Below, piece by piece: positions 32,457 to 42,536 of a stretch of 64,000 bases of DNA (positions are counted from its first letter, which is position 1; each line of letters begins with the position of its first letter). Under the pieces are notes generated by a model, which was given only the letters and a program-made list of their open reading frames with translations, searched no databases and was not told where the DNA came from. Source of the DNA: Formosa sp. Hel1_33_131 (GTDB lineage: Bacteria > Bacteroidota > Bacteroidia > Flavobacteriales > Flavobacteriaceae); the NCBI GenBank assembly GCA_949499105.1, contig CATEFX010000026.1:1-64000 (forward strand), written 5' to 3'. The translations under genes and the position numbers were made by a program.

Positions 32457-34915
32457 AGCCGTAATGAAAAATGGGCATTGTATTTACTAGCGATTCCATT
32501 GGAGTCGATATAGTTAATTTCGAACCAGTAATCTGACCCTGCTAACATCGTTCCATTGTACGTGCCATCCCATCCATTGCCACTAGGTCTAATTTGCTTG
32601 ATAAGTTTTCCATATCGGTCAAAAATCCTAATTTTAGCTGAGGCTTGATTTTCTAAACATTTGATGTTCCAAGTGTCATTGAATCCATCATTGTTTGGCG
32701 TAAAAAACTTTGGAAAATAGATGAGGTTGATGTTTTTTTGTGGTACGGTACTACATCCGAGAACTTCCCTTGCTCTTACGGTATGCGTTTCACACCCAAA
32801 TACATTCTCAAAAACGCCACTGTTTTGCCAAGGACCGCCATCAATCTGATATTCATAATCGCCATTACCACCGGTAGCAGTGACTGAAATAATCTGATTT
32901 GCATCGAAATCTTCCGATAGATTTTTAGCACTGATTGTTAGAGTATTGATAGGGTTCACCACAATGGTAATGGTTGTAGTGTCAGCACATTGCCCTGGGT
33001 CCGGAGTGAACGTATAAATAGTTGTTGTTAAATTATTTAAAGACGGACTCCATGCGCCCGTGATTCCACCTTTAGAAGTCGTGGGCAGAGGTGCCAATAC
33101 ACTTCCAATACAAATGGGGTCAACTTGCGTAAATAAGGGAGTTGTTTGTGTTAAGACTGTGATTGTCATTTTAGTTTCAGCAAAACAAATGTTTGATACA
33201 GGGTCTGGAGTGAATGTATATTCAGTTGTTTGTATATTGTTTAATACTGGTGACCAAGTGCCACTAAATCCGTTAATTGAAACGGTGGGTAAATCCAATA
33301 AAACATCGCCAACACAAATCGTGTCCACTTGTGTAAATGTTGGAATAACAATCGGATTGACCGTTATGGTCATTGTTGTACTATTGGCACATTGCCCTGT
33401 ATCAGGCGTAAAGTTGTAAGTGCCAGTCTTAGTATTGTCAAAGACAGGCGACCATGTCCCTGTAAAACCTTCAATGGAAGTTGTGGGGAGTGTTATTGGC
33501 TCGCCTTCGCATATGGGTGGTATTTGTGTAAATGTAGAAAGCCTCTTTGGTACTACTACAATATTTTGTGTAGAAGTGTTTGCACACTGATCAGAATTTG
33601 GTGTAAATACATAATTAGTCGTTTGAGTGTTGTTAAGTGCAGGGCTCCAACTTCCAATAATACCTTCATTAGAAGTTGTTGGTAATGGAGCTAAAGTATC
33701 TCCCTCACAAATGGAGTTTATTAGATTGAATGTTGGTGCAATAATTGGATTGACCGTAGCCGTCACCTCAGTTCTAGTTCCAGTGGTACAGCCGTTTTCT
33801 GAAGCCAAAATCCAAAAGGTTTTAGAAGTCATTAAAGTGGGGCTGTAGGTTTTACCTGTATGTAATAGGGTGCCTCCATTTTGGCTATCATACCATAATA
33901 TATCAGTAGTATTTGAAGTCGCCGACATATTTGCAGACTCATTACTGCAACTTACAGAGGGGTTGGTAGATAAAATTTGTGGAGGGCTAAAGGTTGTAGA
34001 CCCAGAAATATTTAAGACAGGATCTCCGGGAGTTCCTCCGTATTCAACAACATAGCCTTTCGCTTGATAGTTTGAAGGTTGGCCTGACGTATTATTGGGT
34101 AAATCGTTCCAAGAGCCAACTATACCTGGAGTAGAATCATCCTTGATATGGGCATAATCTTCACCACTTCCAAAATCATTAGGTTCGGAAGTATTCCAAT
34201 TGGCATAGTTTGGTGTGGAACCATTTGCAGCGCCATTCCAAAAAGTGGTCCCTGCTTCCGGTCCTGTCATCCATTTCCAAACGCCTTCACTTCCAGCGTC
34301 AGAGCCGCCAATCCAGCCTGTACCTGGCGTTAATTCTCCAGAAATTTGTCCTTCGTCAGCTATGGTTAAGGTGGCTAGATAGCCTCGCAACCCAAAATAA
34401 TCCATCGCTTCAGCTGCCGCTTTGGCATCAGTCCAAGTGATTAAATTTGCGGGAACAAAGTCATAATAATGATCCGTGGAGGCTAAATAATTAGCAGATC
34501 CCGCAGTTAAGGAAAAGGTTTTGTTTGTTACATTTATATTACTGCTATTAAAAACGACATCCTTAACCGCTGCAATCATATCATTATAAGTTGCAGAACC
34601 TCCACCGGTTCCGGTTAATATTAATTTAGCTTGATTTGCATTCCAATCGGGAACTACATTGGGATGAGACCCTATTAAAGAGAGTTGATCTTCACCCAAA
34701 ACATAACCAGATGAAATTTGAATATAAAACGCAGGAATGAGTGTATCATCTAGATCAACGATGTTAAAAGAAGTTACTATTCGTTGTTGACTTTGTAGGC
34801 AATAGATTTGATCGCCTACAGCAGTCACTGTTGGAGGGTCATTTATTTGACCAAAAAAAGTACTGGTATTTAAAAATAACAGTGTGTATATAATATGTTT
34901 GATATTTAAATTCAA
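32453..34915 (-). CDS. C-type-lectin adhesin with repeats and T9SS type B sorting domain
   Basis: 820 residues. Signal peptide 1-22; residues about 25-140 a cadherin/Ig-like start; 145-295 a C-type lectin-like domain (WTDAKAAAEAMDYFGLRGYLATL, GWIGGSDAGSEGVWKWM, WNTSEPNDFGSGEDYAHI, SWNDLPNN, GYVVEYGG); from about 390 five tandem repeats of roughly 65 residues built on 'PTFTQVDTICVGD.L..LPT.S..GF.GTWSPVLNN..TTEYTFTPD' ; and about 745-820 a gliding-motility-associated C-terminal domain (FFTPNNDGFNDTWNI, IRIFDRYGKLI, GWDGTYNG). Secreted by T9SS to the cell surface; likely carbohydrate binding. A dead relative lies at 31047-31721. Confidence 0.9.
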   Translation of the reverse strand: MNLNIKHIIYTLLFLNTSTFFGQINDPPTVTAVGDQIYCLQSQQRIVTSFNIVDLDDTLIPAFYIQISSGYVLGEDQLSLIGSHPNVVPDWNANQAKLILTGTGGGSATYNDMIAAVKDVVFNSSNINVTNKTFSLTAGSANYLASTDHYYDFVPANLITWTDAKAAAEAMDYFGLRGYLATLTIADEGQISGELTPGTGWIGGSDAGSEGVWKWMTGPEAGTTFWNGAANGSTPNYANWNTSEPNDFGSGEDYAHIKDDSTPGIVGSWNDLPNNTSGQPSNYQAKGYVVEYGGTPGDPVLNISGSTTFSPPQILSTNPSVSCSNESANMSATSNTTDILWYDSQNGGTLLHTGKTYSPTLMTSKTFWILASENGCTTGTRTEVTATVNPIIAPTFNLINSICEGDTLAPLPTTSNEGIIGSWSPALNNTQTTNYVFTPNSDQCANTSTQNIVVVPKRLSTFTQIPPICEGEPITLPTTSIEGFTGTWSPVFDNTKTGTYNFTPDTGQCANSTTMTITVNPIVIPTFTQVDTICVGDVLLDLPTVSINGFSGTWSPVLNNIQTTEYTFTPDPVSNICFAETKMTITVLTQTTPLFTQVDPICIGSVLAPLPTTSKGGITGAWSPSLNNLTTTIYTFTPDPGQCADTTTITIVVNPINTLTISAKNLSEDFDANQIISVTATGGNGDYEYQIDGGPWQNSGVFENVFGCETHTVRAREVLGCSTVPQKNINLIYFPKFFTPNNDGFNDTWNIKCLENQASAKIRIFDRYGKLIKQIRPSGNGWDGTYNGTMLAGSDYWFEINYIDSNGIASKYNAHFSLRL

Positions 34916-34935
34916 AATTGGGTAATATTTTTAAT

Positions 34936-36480
34936 TTAATTAATTTTATTTAACCAATATTTCATGGCAACTTCATTGTCAATAATCGTTTTTAAATCCT
35001 CAATTTTCACACGTTGTTGCTCCATAGAATCTCGATGTCTAATCGTAACGCATTGGTCTTCCAAAGAATCGTGATCCACCGTAATACAAAAAGGAGTTCC
35101 TAAAGCATCCTGTCGGCGGTAGCGTCGTCCAACGGCATCTTTTTCATCATAAACCACATTGAAATCCCATTTTAAATCATTCAAAATCGTTTTTGCAACT
35201 TCTGGTAATCCATCCTTTTTTACAAGCGGAAAAACAGCTGCTTTTATTGGCGCTAAAACAGCAGGCAATTTCAAAACGGTTCGGGTTGTATTATTTTCTA
35301 AAGTCTCCTCCATTAATGCATTTGAAAATACGGCCAAAAACATACGATCCAATCCAATCGAGGTTTCTAGAACGTAAGGAACATAGCTTTTATTTTCTTC
35401 GTGATCAAAATATTGAAGTTTTTTGCCTGAATGGGTTTCGTGTTGATTTAAATCAAAGTCGGTTCGCGAATGGATGCCTTCTAATTCTTTGAATCCAAAC
35501 GGAAATTTAAACTCAATATCTGCGGCAGCATCTGCATAATGGGCTAATTTATCGTGGTCATGGAATCGATAATTATCGGCGCCAATACCCAATGATAAGT
35601 GCCATTTCATACGTGCTTCTTTCCAATAGTCATACCATTTTCCTTGGGTTCCTGGTTTGATAAAAAACTGCATTTCCATTTGTTCAAACTCTCGCATTCT
35701 AAAAATAAACTGTCGTGCGACAATTTCGTTTCGAAAAGCTTTCCCTGTTTGCGCAATTCCAAAAGGGATTTTCATACGCCCCGTTTTTTGTACATTCAAA
35801 AAATTCACAAAAATACCTTGGGCGGTTTCAGGCCGTAAGTACAAATCCATGGCGCTTTCTGCAGAAGCTCCTAGTTTGGTGCCAAACATAAGGTTGAATT
35901 GTTTCACATCGGTCCAGTTTCTGCTTCCAGTCAATGGATCTGCTATTTCCAACTCTTCAATAAGAGCTTTTACGTCGACTAAATCTTCATTTTCTAAAGA
36001 TTTACCCATGCGTGCTAAAATACTTTTTATTTTAGCTTGATAATCTCCAACGCGGCCATTCGTGGCGATAAATTCGGCTTTGTCAAAGCTAGCTCCAAAT
36101 CGCTTTTCAGCTTTCTTAATTTCTTTTTCAATTTTACCTTCAATTTTGGCACAATAGTCTTCGATTAAAACATCGGCTCTGTACCGCTTTTTAGAATCTT
36201 TATTATCAATCAAAGGGTCGTTAAAAGCATCGACGTGACCAGAAGCTTTCCATGTGGTTGGATGCATAAAAATAGCGGCATCTAATCCCACAATATTATC
36301 ATTCATTTGGACCATGGCTTTCCACCAGTAATCACGAATGTTTTTCTTTAATTCTACCCCGTTTTGAGCGTAGTCATAAACAGCACTTAAGCCATCATAT
36401 ATTTCACTGCTTTGGAATACAAATCCGTATTCTTTTGCATGTGATATTACTTTTTTGAAAGTATCCCCTTGATTTGTCAT
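34936..36480 (-). CDS. glyS: Glycine--tRNA ligase (single-chain, alpha2 type)
   Basis: 514 residues, class II synthetase of the eukaryote/Bacteroidota form. Starts DTFKKVISHAKEYGFVFQSSEIYDGLSAVYDYA; motif 2 FRNEIVARQFIFRMREFEQMEMQFF; motif 3-like ETSIGLDRMFLAVF; anticodon-binding domain from about residue 400 (VLAPIKAAVFPLV). Transcription start probably near the ATG: TATTTTTG lies at 36492-36485 on the minus strand, five bases before it. Confidence 0.96.
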   Translation of the reverse strand: MTNQGDTFKKVISHAKEYGFVFQSSEIYDGLSAVYDYAQNGVELKKNIRDYWWKAMVQMNDNIVGLDAAIFMHPTTWKASGHVDAFNDPLIDNKDSKKRYRADVLIEDYCAKIEGKIEKEIKKAEKRFGASFDKAEFIATNGRVGDYQAKIKSILARMGKSLENEDLVDVKALIEELEIADPLTGSRNWTDVKQFNLMFGTKLGASAESAMDLYLRPETAQGIFVNFLNVQKTGRMKIPFGIAQTGKAFRNEIVARQFIFRMREFEQMEMQFFIKPGTQGKWYDYWKEARMKWHLSLGIGADNYRFHDHDKLAHYADAAADIEFKFPFGFKELEGIHSRTDFDLNQHETHSGKKLQYFDHEENKSYVPYVLETSIGLDRMFLAVFSNALMEETLENNTTRTVLKLPAVLAPIKAAVFPLVKKDGLPEVAKTILNDLKWDFNVVYDEKDAVGRRYRRQDALGTPFCITVDHDSLEDQCVTIRHRDSMEQQRVKIEDLKTIIDNEVAMKYWLNKIN

Positions 36481-36496
36481 GTTACAAAAATAAATA

Positions 36497-36516
36497 ACCC
36501 CTATGAATTAAGGGGT
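36497..36516. promoter_or_regulatory. Stem-loop between divergent glyS and comF-like genes
   Basis: ACCCCT (36497-36502) pairs with AGGGGT (36511-36516) around ATGAATTA. Inverted symmetry in a divergent promoter region could be an operator; too little to name a regulator. Confidence 0.45.
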
Positions 36517-36575
36517 AGAATCGATCAAAAATATGAAATATTATTTTATTTTTAAGCACCCCAAAACTTCTGCTT

Positions 36576-37268
36576 ATGCTTTCACAATTGGTAAATCTTT
36601 TTTTCCCGAAAACCTGTCAAGCCTGCAACCATGTTTTAACAGATTATGAAGCTCATATTTGTGTGAAGTGTCGCCATGAGTTACCATTGACCAATTACCA
36701 TTATGAGCGTCCCGAAGTTGTTAAAAAAATATTTTATGGGCGTGTGGAACTTGAAGCAGCGACCGCCTTATTCTATTTTCATAAACAAGGAGCGGTTCAA
36801 CACTTATTACATAATTTAAAGTACAAAGGTCAGGAACAACTTGGGCAGGTTTTTGGGGTCTGGCTAGGAGCAGAGCTCCAGGAATCGTCTTATTTTAAAT
36901 CGATTGATGTTGTAATTCCGGTTCCGGTTCACTCCAAAAAATTAAAACAAAGAGGCTATAATCAAGTGGCTCTTTTTGCGAAACATTTAGCCAAGTCTCT
37001 CAATGCGCGCTATGTAGATACGGTTTTGTTAAAATCGATGAACACGAAAACTCAAGTTTTTCAATCCCGAGAAGAACGTTTTCAATCGGTTGCAAATACT
37101 TTTTACGCCAAAAACCTGTCGAGGATTGATGGCAAACATGTGCTTTTAGTCGACGATGTAATTACGACCGGTGCCACCATTGAAGCCTGTGCATTGGTTT
37201 TGAATTCAGGAGCTAAGATTCGTTTAAGTTTAGCAACGATTGCAATTACGCATTCCATTTTTCGTTAG
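36576..37268 (+). CDS. ComF-family phosphoribosyltransferase-like protein
   Basis: 230 residues. N-terminal zinc finger CQACNHVLTDYEAHICVKC (two CxxC pairs) and C-terminal PRTase domain with VLLVDDVITTGATIEAC (PRPP loop) and KQRGYNQVALFAKHLA. In naturally competent bacteria ComF aids uptake of single-stranded DNA; in Bacteroidota the homologue is widespread and its exact role is not set. Divergent from glyS and 40 bases before the Ig-like lipoprotein. Confidence 0.88.
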   Translation: MLSQLVNLFFPKTCQACNHVLTDYEAHICVKCRHELPLTNYHYERPEVVKKIFYGRVELEAATALFYFHKQGAVQHLLHNLKYKGQEQLGQVFGVWLGAELQESSYFKSIDVVIPVPVHSKKLKQRGYNQVALFAKHLAKSLNARYVDTVLLKSMNTKTQVFQSREERFQSVANTFYAKNLSRIDGKHVLLVDDVITTGATIEACALVLNSGAKIRLSLATIAITHSIFR

Positions 37269-37308
37269 TACTAAAATATGTTGTTTCTTTGCGTAAAATG
37301 TACGGTTA

Positions 37309-38910
37309 ATGGGTAAGAAGTTTGCTAATTTTGGGTTTTTAATTCTTGTAAGTTTGATTTTGACGCACTGCGCCAATAGAGGCACAACTTCGGGTGGAGA
37401 CAAAGATGAAACGCCGCCAGTGATTATTAAATCGGTGCCAGAGAATTTTTCCGTCAATTTTGACGCCACAGAAATCAAAATTTATTTCGATGAATACATC
37501 AAAATGAAAGACTTGCAAAAGCAACTTATTGTGTCGCCGCCCATGGATCCCGAACCAGAAATTACACCCCTAGGTACAGCGAGCAAATACATTACTATTA
37601 GGATTTCTGACACACTTTCACCTAATACGACCTATGCCTTTAATTTTGGAGAAAGTATTGCCGATAATAACGAGGGTAACTTATTCCCATACTATAAATA
37701 TGTATTTTCCACTGGAAGCTATATCGACTCGTTATCGGTTTCTGGAATTGTCAATGAAGCTTTTAATAAGAAAGTGGATGAACGCATAGCGGTTTTATTA
37801 TACGAAGTCGATTCAACGTTTACAGATTCCATAATTTATAAAAATAAGCCCAAATATATCGCGGTGACCGATAGTGTTTCTGGGTTTAAGTTAGAAAACA
37901 TTAAAGAGGGAACTTATTTTTTAGCCGCACTTAAAGAAGAAAATTCTAATTACACATTTCAATCCAAAACAGATAAAATTGGCTATAGAAAACGCTTAAT
38001 TACAGTTCCTTCAGACACAGCCTATGTGTTGCGAATGTTTAAAGAATCGGTTGACTACAAATTCAACCGTGCTCGACAAGTTTCTCAAAACAAAATTTCT
38101 TTTGGGTATGAAGGCGATGGTGAAGCGATGCAAATAAAATTGCTTTCAGATGCGCCAGAAGATTTTACTTCGATCCTCACTAAAGAGAAAGGAAAAGATA
38201 CTCTTAATTATTGGTACCGTCCAAAGCTGGAAGTGGATTCTTTGATTTTTGAAATCACTCATTTACAATCGATAGACACTGCTGTTGTTAGAATTAAAGA
38301 CTTTAAATCGGATTCTTTAGTTTTCAAATCAGAGTCCTCTCAACTTAAATTACTTGAACCTTACAAATTAAGTGCGACAATCCCTTTAGGCTCTATTGAC
38401 GAAACGAAAGTGCGTGTGAGAGATAAGGATTCTCTTTTTCAAGGCGCAAGCTTGGTCTTAGATTCCTTCTCCAATACGGTTGGTTTAAATTTTGATAAAA
38501 CAGAGAAAAACACCTATAATATTCAAATTCTTCCTGGTGCTTTTATCGATTTTTACGGCGCTCAAAATGACACCTTAAATTTTAAAGCCACGACTAAATT
38601 AGCAGCTGATTATGGGAATTTAAGAATCAATATAAGGAACGGGGTTTACCCTCTAGTTGTTCAAGTCACAGACCTTAAAGGGGTCGTTATTGAGTCTTAT
38701 TACGCTCAAGATGCTTCGCCTATAGATTTCAAAGACGTCATTCCAGGCACTTATCTCTTAAGGGCTATTTTTGATTTGAACCAAAATGGACTTTATGATA
38801 CGGGACGTTATTTAAGTAAAACGCAACCCGAACGCGTGAGTTATGCCTCCGAGCCTATTGAAGTTCGTGCGGGATGGGATACTATAGAAGAGTTTATCTT
38901 AGACGATTAA
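37309..38910 (+). CDS. Lipoprotein with Big_5-type Ig-like domain
   Basis: 533 residues. Lipobox SLILTHC puts Cys at residue 21. Residues 35-130 are a Big_5 Ig-like domain ([56 protein letters not shown]). The rest consists of beta-sandwich-like repeats ending with a prealbumin-like fold ([13 protein letters not shown]). I know this arrangement from Bacteroidota hypothetical proteins; function unknown. Its last four bases overlap the convergent sdhB stop. Confidence 0.8.
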   Translation: MGKKFANFGFLILVSLILTHCANRGTTSGGDKDETPPVIIKSVPENFSVNFDATEIKIYFDEYIKMKDLQKQLIVSPPMDPEPEITPLGTASKYITIRISDTLSPNTTYAFNFGESIADNNEGNLFPYYKYVFSTGSYIDSLSVSGIVNEAFNKKVDERIAVLLYEVDSTFTDSIIYKNKPKYIAVTDSVSGFKLENIKEGTYFLAALKEENSNYTFQSKTDKIGYRKRLITVPSDTAYVLRMFKESVDYKFNRARQVSQNKISFGYEGDGEAMQIKLLSDAPEDFTSILTKEKGKDTLNYWYRPKLEVDSLIFEITHLQSIDTAVVRIKDFKSDSLVFKSESSQLKLLEPYKLSATIPLGSIDETKVRVRDKDSLFQGASLVLDSFSNTVGLNFDKTEKNTYNIQILPGAFIDFYGAQNDTLNFKATTKLAADYGNLRINIRNGVYPLVVQVTDLKGVVIESYYAQDASPIDFKDVIPGTYLLRAIFDLNQNGLYDTGRYLSKTQPERVSYASEPIEVRAGWDTIEEFILDD

Positions 38911-39653
38911 GATTTTAAACTCGCTTTGATCAATTCACGGTTCATTCGCGCTATGTTTTCTAGTGAAATGCCTTTAGGACATTCAACTTCACAAGCCCCC
39001 GTATTGGTACAGTTCCCAAAACCTTCTAAATCCATTTGAGCAACCATATTTTGAACACGATCCGTGGCTTCAATCTGACCTTGAGGTAATAATGCATATT
39101 GAGACACTTTAGCACCTACAAAAAGCATTGCGGACGAGTTTTTACAACTTGCTACACAAGCACCACACCCAATACAGGTGGCAGCATCCATGGCCTCATC
39201 AGCATCGTGTTTTGAAATTGGAATCGAATTTCCATCTTGTGTATTTCCAGAAGTATTTACGGAGATAAAACCGCCTGCATGTTGGATTCTGTCAAAAGCC
39301 GATCGATCTACAATCAAATCTTTTATGACGGGAAATGCTTCTGCTCTAAAAGGTTCAATAAAAATGGTGTCACCATCCTTAAATTTACGCATGTGTAATT
39401 GACAAGTCGTAACCAACCTGTCTGGTCCATGTGCTTCTCCATTAATATACAATGAGCAAGAACCACAAATGCCTTCTCTACAATCATGATCAAAAGCCAC
39501 TGGCGAATCGCCCGTAGTGATGAGTTGTCTGTTTAGTACATCCAACATTTCAAGAAATGACATGTCTGGAGAAATATCTTGAATTGGATATTCTACAATT
39601 TTCCCTTCAGTTTTGGCGTTCTCTTGTCGCCATATTTGTAATGTTAAATTCAT
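38907..39653 (-). CDS. sdhB: Succinate dehydrogenase/fumarate reductase iron-sulfur subunit
   Basis: 248 residues. [2Fe-2S] ligands in CREGICGSC and later C, and two ferredoxin-type clusters ([23 protein letters not shown]). Carries electrons from the flavin to the membrane cytochrome b in respiratory complex II. Third gene of sdhCAB; 8 bases after sdhA. Confidence 0.97.
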   Translation of the reverse strand: MNLTLQIWRQENAKTEGKIVEYPIQDISPDMSFLEMLDVLNRQLITTGDSPVAFDHDCREGICGSCSLYINGEAHGPDRLVTTCQLHMRKFKDGDTIFIEPFRAEAFPVIKDLIVDRSAFDRIQHAGGFISVNTSGNTQDGNSIPISKHDADEAMDAATCIGCGACVASCKNSSAMLFVGAKVSQYALLPQGQIEATDRVQNMVAQMDLEGFGNCTNTGACEVECPKGISLENIARMNRELIKASLKS

Positions 39654-39661
39654 ATCAGTGC

Positions 39662-41659
39662 TTATTTGTATGAGCGTTCTTTAACTTCAATATTTTCGTA
39701 AACTAATGCTTCTTTATGTAATTCAGCATCCTTAGGTTCTCCTTTGTATTCCCATGCAGATACAAACTGAAATTCTTTTCGGCGTTGTGCTTCGCCGTCT
39801 GGAGTTTGATGTTCTTCTCTAAAATGGCCACCAGCAGATTCTTCACGAACCAACGCATCTTTTGCAAACAATTCGCCCAATTCTAGGAAGTCAGCCACAC
39901 GGCCTGCTTTTGCGAGCTCTTCATTAAACTCATTTGCAGAACCTGGAACTAATACCTCTTTATAAAACTCATCTCGAAGTGCCGAAATTTCTTCGATCGC
40001 TTCTTTTAATTCTTTTTCATTTCGAGCCATTCCACATTTGTTCCACATTATTTTTCCAAGACGCTTATGGAAATAATCTACGGGTTTGGTCCCTTTATTG
40101 TTGACAAAGTGATTGATTTCTGACTTTACCTTTGCTTCTGCTTCTTCAAATTCTACAGTATCCGTTGAAATGGGCCCTGTTCTAATGTCATCAGACAAAT
40201 AATTTCCAATAGTGTATGGCAATACAAAGTAACCATCGGCGAGCCCTTGCATTAAAGCGGAAGCACCTAATCGATTTGCGCCATGTTCTGAGAAGTTAGC
40301 TTCTCCAATGGCATACAATCCAGGAATGGTTGTTTGTAAGTTATAATCCACCCAAACACCGCCCATAGTGTAGTGCACCGCTGGATAAATCATCATTGGA
40401 GTTTCGTATGGATTTTCATCCACAATTTTTTCATACATCTGGAACAAGTTCCCGTACTTACTTTTAACGAGGTCTTTTCCTAAGGTTTGAATGAGGCTTG
40501 CATCGTCTTCATCCAATCCTTTAATGTGTGCTTGTTCTTTTCCGTATCTAAGGATCGCCGCAGCAAAATCTAAAAAGACAGCTTCTCCTGTTTTATTCAC
40601 TCCAAAACCAGCATCGCAACGTTCTTTAGCGGCCCGAGACGCCACATCTCTAGGAACTAAGTTTCCAAAGGCGGGATAGCGTCTTTCTAAAAAGTAATCG
40701 CGTTGGTCTTCAGCTAGATCCGTTGGTTTTAATTCTCGATTTTGAATTGCTTTCGCATCTTCTATATTTTTCGGTACCCATATACGTCCGTCATTCCTTA
40801 AGGATTCTGACATGAGGGTTAATTTTGATTGATGATCTCCCGAAACTGGAATACACGTTGGGTGGATTTGTGTGTAACAAGGATTTGCAAAATAAGCACC
40901 TCGCTTGTGCGCTTTCCATGCTGCGGTCACATTACTCCCCATGGCGTTAGTAGAGAGATAAAACACGTTTCCGTAGCCTCCCGAGCCTAAAACAACCGCG
41001 TGAGCCGAGTGACGTTCAATTTCACCAGTCACTAAGTTTCGAGCAATAATTCCTCGCGCTTTTCCATCGACCACCACCACGTCTAACATTTCGTGACGGT
41101 TATACATTTTAATTTTTCCTCGCCCAATTTGACGGTTCATCGCAGAGTAGGCCCCTAATAATAATTGTTGACCTGTTTGACCTTTTGCATAAAAGGTTCT
41201 CGACACTAAAACGCCTCCAAAAGAGCGGTTGTCTAACAATCCACCATAGTCTCTTGCAAAAGGAACCCCTTGAGCAACACACTGGTCAATAATATTGGTT
41301 GAAACTTCTGCTAATCGATGCACATTTGCTTCCCGAGAACGGTAGTCGCCCCCTTTGACGGTATCATAAAATAAGCGGTACGTAGAATCGCCATCCCCTT
41401 GATAGTTTTTTGCTGCGTTGATCCCTCCTTGTGCTGCAATGGAGTGTGCACGACGCGGAGAATCTTGAAAACAAAACGCTTTTACATTATAGCCAAGTTC
41501 GGCAAGTGTTGCCGCTGCAGAGCCTCCTGCAAGACCTGTGCCTACAACGATTACGTCGAGCAGACGTTTGTTGGCAGGGTTTACAAGGTTAATATTGTTT
41601 TTATGATTGGTCCATTTATCTGCTAAAGGACCTTCTGGTATTTTTGAATCTAAAGCCAT
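39662..41659 (-). CDS. sdhA: Succinate dehydrogenase/fumarate reductase flavoprotein subunit
   Basis: 665 residues, a size typical of Bacteroidota/epsilon-type enzymes. N-terminal FAD fold ([19 protein letters not shown]), flavinylated His in [15 protein letters not shown], and catalytic region with [12 protein letters not shown] and [17 protein letters not shown]. Oxidises succinate to fumarate (or reverses). 11 bases after sdhC and 8 before sdhB. Confidence 0.98.
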   Translation of the reverse strand: MALDSKIPEGPLADKWTNHKNNINLVNPANKRLLDVIVVGTGLAGGSAAATLAELGYNVKAFCFQDSPRRAHSIAAQGGINAAKNYQGDGDSTYRLFYDTVKGGDYRSREANVHRLAEVSTNIIDQCVAQGVPFARDYGGLLDNRSFGGVLVSRTFYAKGQTGQQLLLGAYSAMNRQIGRGKIKMYNRHEMLDVVVVDGKARGIIARNLVTGEIERHSAHAVVLGSGGYGNVFYLSTNAMGSNVTAAWKAHKRGAYFANPCYTQIHPTCIPVSGDHQSKLTLMSESLRNDGRIWVPKNIEDAKAIQNRELKPTDLAEDQRDYFLERRYPAFGNLVPRDVASRAAKERCDAGFGVNKTGEAVFLDFAAAILRYGKEQAHIKGLDEDDASLIQTLGKDLVKSKYGNLFQMYEKIVDENPYETPMMIYPAVHYTMGGVWVDYNLQTTIPGLYAIGEANFSEHGANRLGASALMQGLADGYFVLPYTIGNYLSDDIRTGPISTDTVEFEEAEAKVKSEINHFVNNKGTKPVDYFHKRLGKIMWNKCGMARNEKELKEAIEEISALRDEFYKEVLVPGSANEFNEELAKAGRVADFLELGELFAKDALVREESAGGHFREEHQTPDGEAQRRKEFQFVSAWEYKGEPKDAELHKEALVYENIEVKERSYK

Positions 41660-41670
41660 AATCCTATGTT

Positions 41671-42354
41671 TTAGTGTGTATTATTAAAAAAGTGGAACAG
41701 GGCGATGACGATAAACCCTAATGGGATAATGATCGCATACGCAATTCCAAAACCTTTTAATGATTTAGTGAATTTATTGTTAGCTCCAACCGATTGAAAT
41801 GCGGAATTGAACCCATGAAGTAAATGCAATGAAAGAAAAATAAATCCAACACAATAGAGGCCAACGCGCCAAAGAGGAACAAATTTGTGTTGAAGTTCTT
41901 CAAAATATCGATACCCCGATCCATCCTCTAAAAGTCCAGAATTATCCCCAACGACATATTTGATATTTAGTTCAGGAATCCAGAAATCAATGAAATGAAT
42001 CACTAGAAACACTAAAATAAATCCACCACTATAGATCATATTTCTACTCATCCAAGTAGAGTTTGCATTTCCGTTATTTTTTGCGTAGCCTATTTTTCGA
42101 GATGATTTGTTTTTAAACTCTAAAACAAACCCCATCGCGAAATGAAAAATCACTCCAAAAATAAGCACGGGTTGTAGTGCAAATTGCACCAAGGGGTTGG
42201 TTCCCATGAAATGAGACACTTCGTTAAAAGTATCGGGGTTGATGACCGATAAAATATTGATCGCAAAATGCTGTAAAATGAAAAACATGAGGAAAAATGC
42301 AGAGAGCGCCATCGCTATCTTTTTCCCAATTGAAGAACTTAAAAATCCACCCAT
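41671..42354 (-). CDS. sdhC: Succinate dehydrogenase cytochrome b subunit
   Basis: 227 residues starting at ATG 42354 ([18 protein letters not shown]); a longer frame would begin upstream of the mapped promoter (42380-42410) and is excluded by it. Five membrane helices: about 12-35, 58-80, 100-125, 155-180, 200-222. Heme-ligand His residues lie in [29 protein letters not shown] and [11 protein letters not shown]. The diheme single-subunit anchor typical of Bacteroidota complex II (no separate sdhD). Confidence 0.9.
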   Translation of the reverse strand: MGGFLSSSIGKKIAMALSAFFLMFFILQHFAINILSVINPDTFNEVSHFMGTNPLVQFALQPVLIFGVIFHFAMGFVLEFKNKSSRKIGYAKNNGNANSTWMSRNMIYSGGFILVFLVIHFIDFWIPELNIKYVVGDNSGLLEDGSGYRYFEELQHKFVPLWRVGLYCVGFIFLSLHLLHGFNSAFQSVGANNKFTKSLKGFGIAYAIIIPLGFIVIALFHFFNNTH

Positions 42355-42379
42355 TATTTTATGATATTTTTTAACCACA

Positions 42380-42410
42380 CAAAGGTACTTCACGACAACG
42401 TTTTAGGCAA
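42380..42410 (-). promoter_or_regulatory. sdhCAB promoter
   Basis: On the minus strand TTG (42410-42408), a 20-base spacer, then TACCTTTG (42387-42380). Transcription starts near 42375, a leader of about 20 bases. Close to the consensus. Confidence 0.75.
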
Positions 42411-42511
42411 TAACATTGCGGATAATTTTACTATTTAGAATTACTTTAAATAAGCTTTTTCGGTAGTTTGTATTTTATTGATTTAAACCTCACTTATTAT
42501 TATAAAATCTC

Positions 42512-42519
42512 TAAATTTG
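42512..42519 (+). promoter_or_regulatory. -7 element TAAATTTG of the pepP-like gene
   Basis: TAAATTTG matches the consensus and predicts a start near 42525, 12 bases before the ATG at 42537. It falls inside the longer in-frame reading, which argues against that start. -33 not clear. Confidence 0.55.
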
Positions 42520-42536
42520 ATACAAATAATAAGAAT

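Noticed and set aside
33060-33848. Series of plus-strand frames over the adhesin repeats
   Set aside because: They mirror the repeat periodicity of the real minus-strand gene and have no independent support.
42355-42393. Longer start for sdhC
   Set aside because: It would begin upstream of the predicted transcription start, at the promoter itself.
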